DNA of 27,008 bases from a virus, in IMG/VR virus record IMGVR_UViG_3300033148_009018, positions 1 to 27,008 of that record; one strand, 5' to 3'. Within the stretch, counting starts at the first letter, position 1. Every line of letters begins with the position of its first letter. A program made the position numbers and the translations under genes. Positions 24,981 to 27,008 of the stretch are shown one piece after another. The notes beneath the pieces were generated by a model. It was not told where the DNA came from. It saw only the letters and a list, made by a program, of their open reading frames with translations, and ran no database searches.

Positions 24981-25751
24981 TTATGGTTTCAACAACAATA
25001 CATGTTTCCATGATTGTTTTACGTATAATCTTCTTATATGAGAATAAGAAATATTAAATTCCTTTGCTATTTTTTTACATTGTTTTGTACGACTTTCCTC
25101 TTTAAAAGATTTAAACTTACGAAATCTTTTTCTTATTTCAACTACTTTTTTTCTTGTTAATTTGCTATTTCCTTGTTTCTCCCCTTTTGCATCCCTTCCT
25201 TTTCTAATTTTATCATCCATATTATCTTGAGGTGTTCCAAGAAATAAATGATCAGGGTTACAACAAGATGGATTATCACATTTATGAAGAACATACATTC
25301 TTTCTGGTATTTCACCAACAAATTCTATATACGAAGCTCGGTGGGATCTTTCATTTTTCCCCTTATAGGCAATTTGACCATAACCATCTTTATCTTTGCC
25401 TTTTTGCCATTCCCAACAATTTGTTTTTTCGTTCATTTTAGTATTATATTTTATCCGTTCTTTATAAGATAATTTTAAATACTTATTTCTATTTGTTGGT
25501 TTAGAAGTTCCATATTTTTGAAAACGTTGGTAATGCTTAGAACAAAGATTTTTATAAATGGGTTTTGCAGTACAACCTTCATATATGCAAATATCTTTTT
25601 TATCGCCCTTTGTTAATTTAAGTCTTTTTATAGAACCATCTAACAATCCTTTCCTATAATGTGTTCTGCAATGCCCCCTTATTATCACAGGAAGATTGCA
25701 CCCTTCTTTTAAACAAATAGTTTTTATTAATTTACGTCTTTTTTTACTCAC
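24981..25751 (-). CDS. free-standing HNH homing endonuclease
   Basis: The product is 256 residues, starting at GTG 25751 with a perfect AAGGAG 6 nt upstream. The N-terminus has two tandem C-x4-C-x8-C-x2-H units (CLKEGCNLPVIIRGHCRTHY and CIYEGCTAKPIYKNLCSKHY), likely zinc-binding. The nuclease core is NCWEWQKGKDKDGYG, then RSHRASYIEFVGEIP, VLHKCDNPSCCNPDHLFLGT and NMDDKIRKGRD, the HNH_3-type beta-beta-alpha-metal site. A basic C-terminal helix-turn-helix-like region follows. It interrupts the usual tube-to-chaperone gene order without disrupting a coding frame, so it is intergenic rather than intron-borne. It is AT-richer than the tail-tube gene upstream. Confidence 0.93.
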   Translation of the reverse strand: MSKKRRKLIKTICLKEGCNLPVIIRGHCRTHYRKGLLDGSIKRLKLTKGDKKDICIYEGCTAKPIYKNLCSKHYQRFQKYGTSKPTNRNKYLKLSYKERIKYNTKMNEKTNCWEWQKGKDKDGYGQIAYKGKNERSHRASYIEFVGEIPERMYVLHKCDNPSCCNPDHLFLGTPQDNMDDKIRKGRDAKGEKQGNSKLTRKKVVEIRKRFRKFKSFKEESRTKQCKKIAKEFNISYSHIRRLYVKQSWKHVLLLKP

Positions 25752-25817
25752 TGTTTGCTCCTTTATAATAGTTGATCAACCATATAAAAGAATATCACAT
25801 AACAAACAGTGAGTAAA
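25743..25817 (-). promoter_or_regulatory. 15-bp inverted repeat enclosing the HNH ribosome binding site
   Basis: TTTACTCACTGTTTG (25743-25757) and CAAACAGTGAGTAAA (25803-25817) are perfect inverted copies separated by 45 nt. In a transcript from upstream, the HNH GTG start codon lies in the stem, next to its SD in the loop. The loop also holds the palindrome GTTGATCAAC and a TATTATAAAGG stretch that could act as a promoter element. A transcript starting within the loop would lack the inhibitory arm. Confidence 0.75.
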
Positions 25818-25844
25818 GAGTTATTTAGTCAAAAAAAATAACTG

Positions 25845-26750
25845 CTAATCAAATACAATCACACCCAAAGGAGCGCTGTTCCAAGCTGCGTTTCCGCCGG
25901 TTACCCCATCATCAGCACGTTTGGCCTCAAATATCATTGGTGCAGAAACCGCATCTTCTGCTTGCATTGACAGTTCTGTATTCCCTGTTACGTTGGCCCG
26001 TGGGAAAATAATATACATATGATGAACTCCGTCAGGATATTCATACCAGGATTCCATACGAACATATGCAGGAGCAATCATGGCACCAAGATTAATTGTT
26101 CCAGAATGGGCAGAAGCATAAGCAGTTGTGCCAGTTACCGTTATAGTTGTTGAGAAAGTAAAATTATCATCTGCTGCCCACGTATTAGAAAAGAAATTTG
26201 CAGGGATCGTAAAGTATTCTTGATCTGTATCATGCAAAGGTGTCATTGCCGCATCAAGAGCAGAAAAAGCATGAACCAAACCACTTGTTCTTCCGTAAAT
26301 ACTTCCAGCAGCAGCACCAGTAAAAACAACAGTCCATGTGTCAGTGATTTCATTGTCCACTGTTTCCGTAACTGTGATAGCACCAGTAGTATCCCCGTCA
26401 CCAGCAGTTTCGATAGTTCCTTCAGTGACTGTTCCTGTTACTGTGGCGGTGGGGTCAATGCCCCTTGCAAGAGCAACATTGAAAGGTGTGATCTCTTTGT
26501 ATGTGACTGCAAGCATAGAAGATTCCCGCAAGGGTAAACTGAGATCTTCCAACGCCGGGAATCCAGATTCCAATTTCCAATACTCAACCGTACTTGTAAA
26601 ATTAGTTTCTCCAAGAGCACCAAGTGAATTGCCAGCTACCAATACAGCGGTTGCAGAAGAAATATTAGCAGCAGAGTTACCTACTCGAATCTGGGCAAGT
26701 CCAAGTGCGACTGTACTCGTATCTTTTGTTAATGGACCACTTCTACTCAT
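25845..26750 (-). CDS. major tail tube-like protein with Ig-like insertion
   Basis: ATG 26750 has GAAGGAG 8 nt upstream. The product is 301 residues. The N-terminus (GPLTKDTSTVALGLAQIRVG, then STVEYWKLESGFPALEDLS) and C-terminus (MESWYEYPDGVHHMYIIFPR, FEAKRADD) are typical of siphophage tail tube subunits of this gene neighbourhood. About 103-215 is an inserted beta-sandwich-like module (GDGDTTGAITVTETV, WTVVFTGAAAGS, TWAADDNFTFSTTI), probably exposed on the tail surface. It precedes the assembly chaperone and tape measure, as expected. The major-tail identity is from order and pattern, not from a hallmark motif. Confidence 0.75.
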   Translation of the reverse strand: MSRSGPLTKDTSTVALGLAQIRVGNSAANISSATAVLVAGNSLGALGETNFTSTVEYWKLESGFPALEDLSLPLRESSMLAVTYKEITPFNVALARGIDPTATVTGTVTEGTIETAGDGDTTGAITVTETVDNEITDTWTVVFTGAAAGSIYGRTSGLVHAFSALDAAMTPLHDTDQEYFTIPANFFSNTWAADDNFTFSTTITVTGTTAYASAHSGTINLGAMIAPAYVRMESWYEYPDGVHHMYIIFPRANVTGNTELSMQAEDAVSAPMIFEAKRADDGVTGGNAAWNSAPLGVIVFD

Positions 26751-26767
26751 AACGTAATCTCCTTCAT

Positions 26768-26974
26768 TTATTTATTTATTTGATTAGGAAAAAAAGTTAA
26801 TAGGTTTTCATGCCTACATGACTTTTTCAAGCATTTCATTTTTATAGAACCGTGAATTTCCATTTCAACAATTGCATTCCCACTGCCCCTTGCACCAAAT
26901 TTGAAAACCCACAATCCATTAGGTTTACGTTCAATAAGTTTCTTACCGCATTTTTCGCATGTGATAAAACTCAT
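26768..26974 (-). CDS. small zinc-ribbon protein (Com-like) upstream of tail tube
   Basis: The product is 68 residues. CEKCGKKL (C7-x2-C10) and MKCLKKSCRH (C-x4-C) form a likely four-Cys zinc ribbon around a WVFKFGARGSG strand. Similar short Zn-ribbon proteins appear in Mu-like and related phage tail regions as Com-type regulators or structural factors. ATG 26974 overlaps the upstream stop as ATGA. A nucleic-acid-binding role is possible but unproven. Confidence 0.65.
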   Translation of the reverse strand: MSFITCEKCGKKLIERKPNGLWVFKFGARGSGNAIVEMEIHGSIKMKCLKKSCRHENLLTFFPNQINK

Positions 26975-27008
26975 TTACCACCCCATTTACAAAGCACATC
27001 ACAAATAC
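26971..27008 (-). CDS. 3' end of an upstream tail/head-joining gene (cut by window edge)
   Basis: The last 11 codons (ICDVLCKWGGK) and stop TGA are visible, overlapping the zinc-ribbon start (ATGA). The family cannot be named from so little, but the overlap shows it belongs to the same minus-strand unit. Confidence 0.55.
   Translation of the reverse strand, partial: ICDVLCKWGGK

Noticed and set aside
25819-25843. AGTTATT/AATAACT inverted repeat after the tail-tube stop as a terminator
   Set aside because: The stem is only 7 bp of A/T-rich sequence with an 11-nt loop and no U-tract in the right place; too weak to claim.
24847-25844. Group I or II intron carrying the HNH gene
   Set aside because: The genes on both sides have complete-looking ends and starts, and there are no split exons. 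The hairpins seen do not make a recognisable intron core.

Overview
The window is AT-rich phage (or prophage) DNA. Almost all of it is one long minus-strand block of siphovirus-type tail genes. It is read from about 27,000 down to about 1,160, with genes packed end to end or overlapping at ATGA, TAATG or shared Shine-Dalgarno (SD)/stop sequences. No integrase, repressor, capsid or terminase gene is visible, so I cannot tell a lytic phage from a prophage. The host is not identifiable beyond a bacterium with AT-rich DNA and standard SD signals.

Layout. At positions 1-1042 (plus strand) lie a truncated dCMP deaminase, a small unknown ORF, a ribbon-helix-helix protein and a GH24-type lysozyme. 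These end at a strong bidirectional terminator (1048-1096). Everything else is on the minus strand. In transcription order it holds: the end of an upstream gene, a small zinc-ribbon protein, a tail-tube-like protein, a free-standing HNH endonuclease, a tail assembly chaperone with a likely -1 frameshift product, and an 1881-residue tape measure protein. These are followed by about ten tail, baseplate or adhesion proteins, several with inserted beta-sandwich or enzyme-like modules, including a CAP/SCP domain. The block ends in a diversity-generating retroelement (DGR) and a small lysis-like group (cysteine-peptidase-fold protein, one-TM holin-like protein, 55-residue protein).

The DGR (about 2,376-6,604) is the main system. 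It has a large tail-fibre target gene with a C-terminal variable repeat (VR, 3769-3899), a template repeat 28 bp away (TR, 3610-3740), and a DGR-class reverse transcriptase (RT). VR and TR are 131 bp long and differ at 26 positions. All 26 fall at template adenines in the coding sense, which is the signature of adenine-specific mutagenic retrohoming. A DUF4376-like gene follows the RT.

Both protein genes of the DGR are frameshifted as written. The target carries a 10-bp tandem duplication just upstream of the VR, and the RT has an A8 tract one base too long for its conserved N-terminus to join its catalytic part. A third event, an 80-bp perfect direct repeat, splits what looks like one roughly 930-residue tail protein into two overlapping ORFs and supplies the second ORF with its own SD and ATG. 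The window therefore shows either a phage accumulating small duplications, reversible on/off switches on its host-range module, or assembly errors. Reads would decide.
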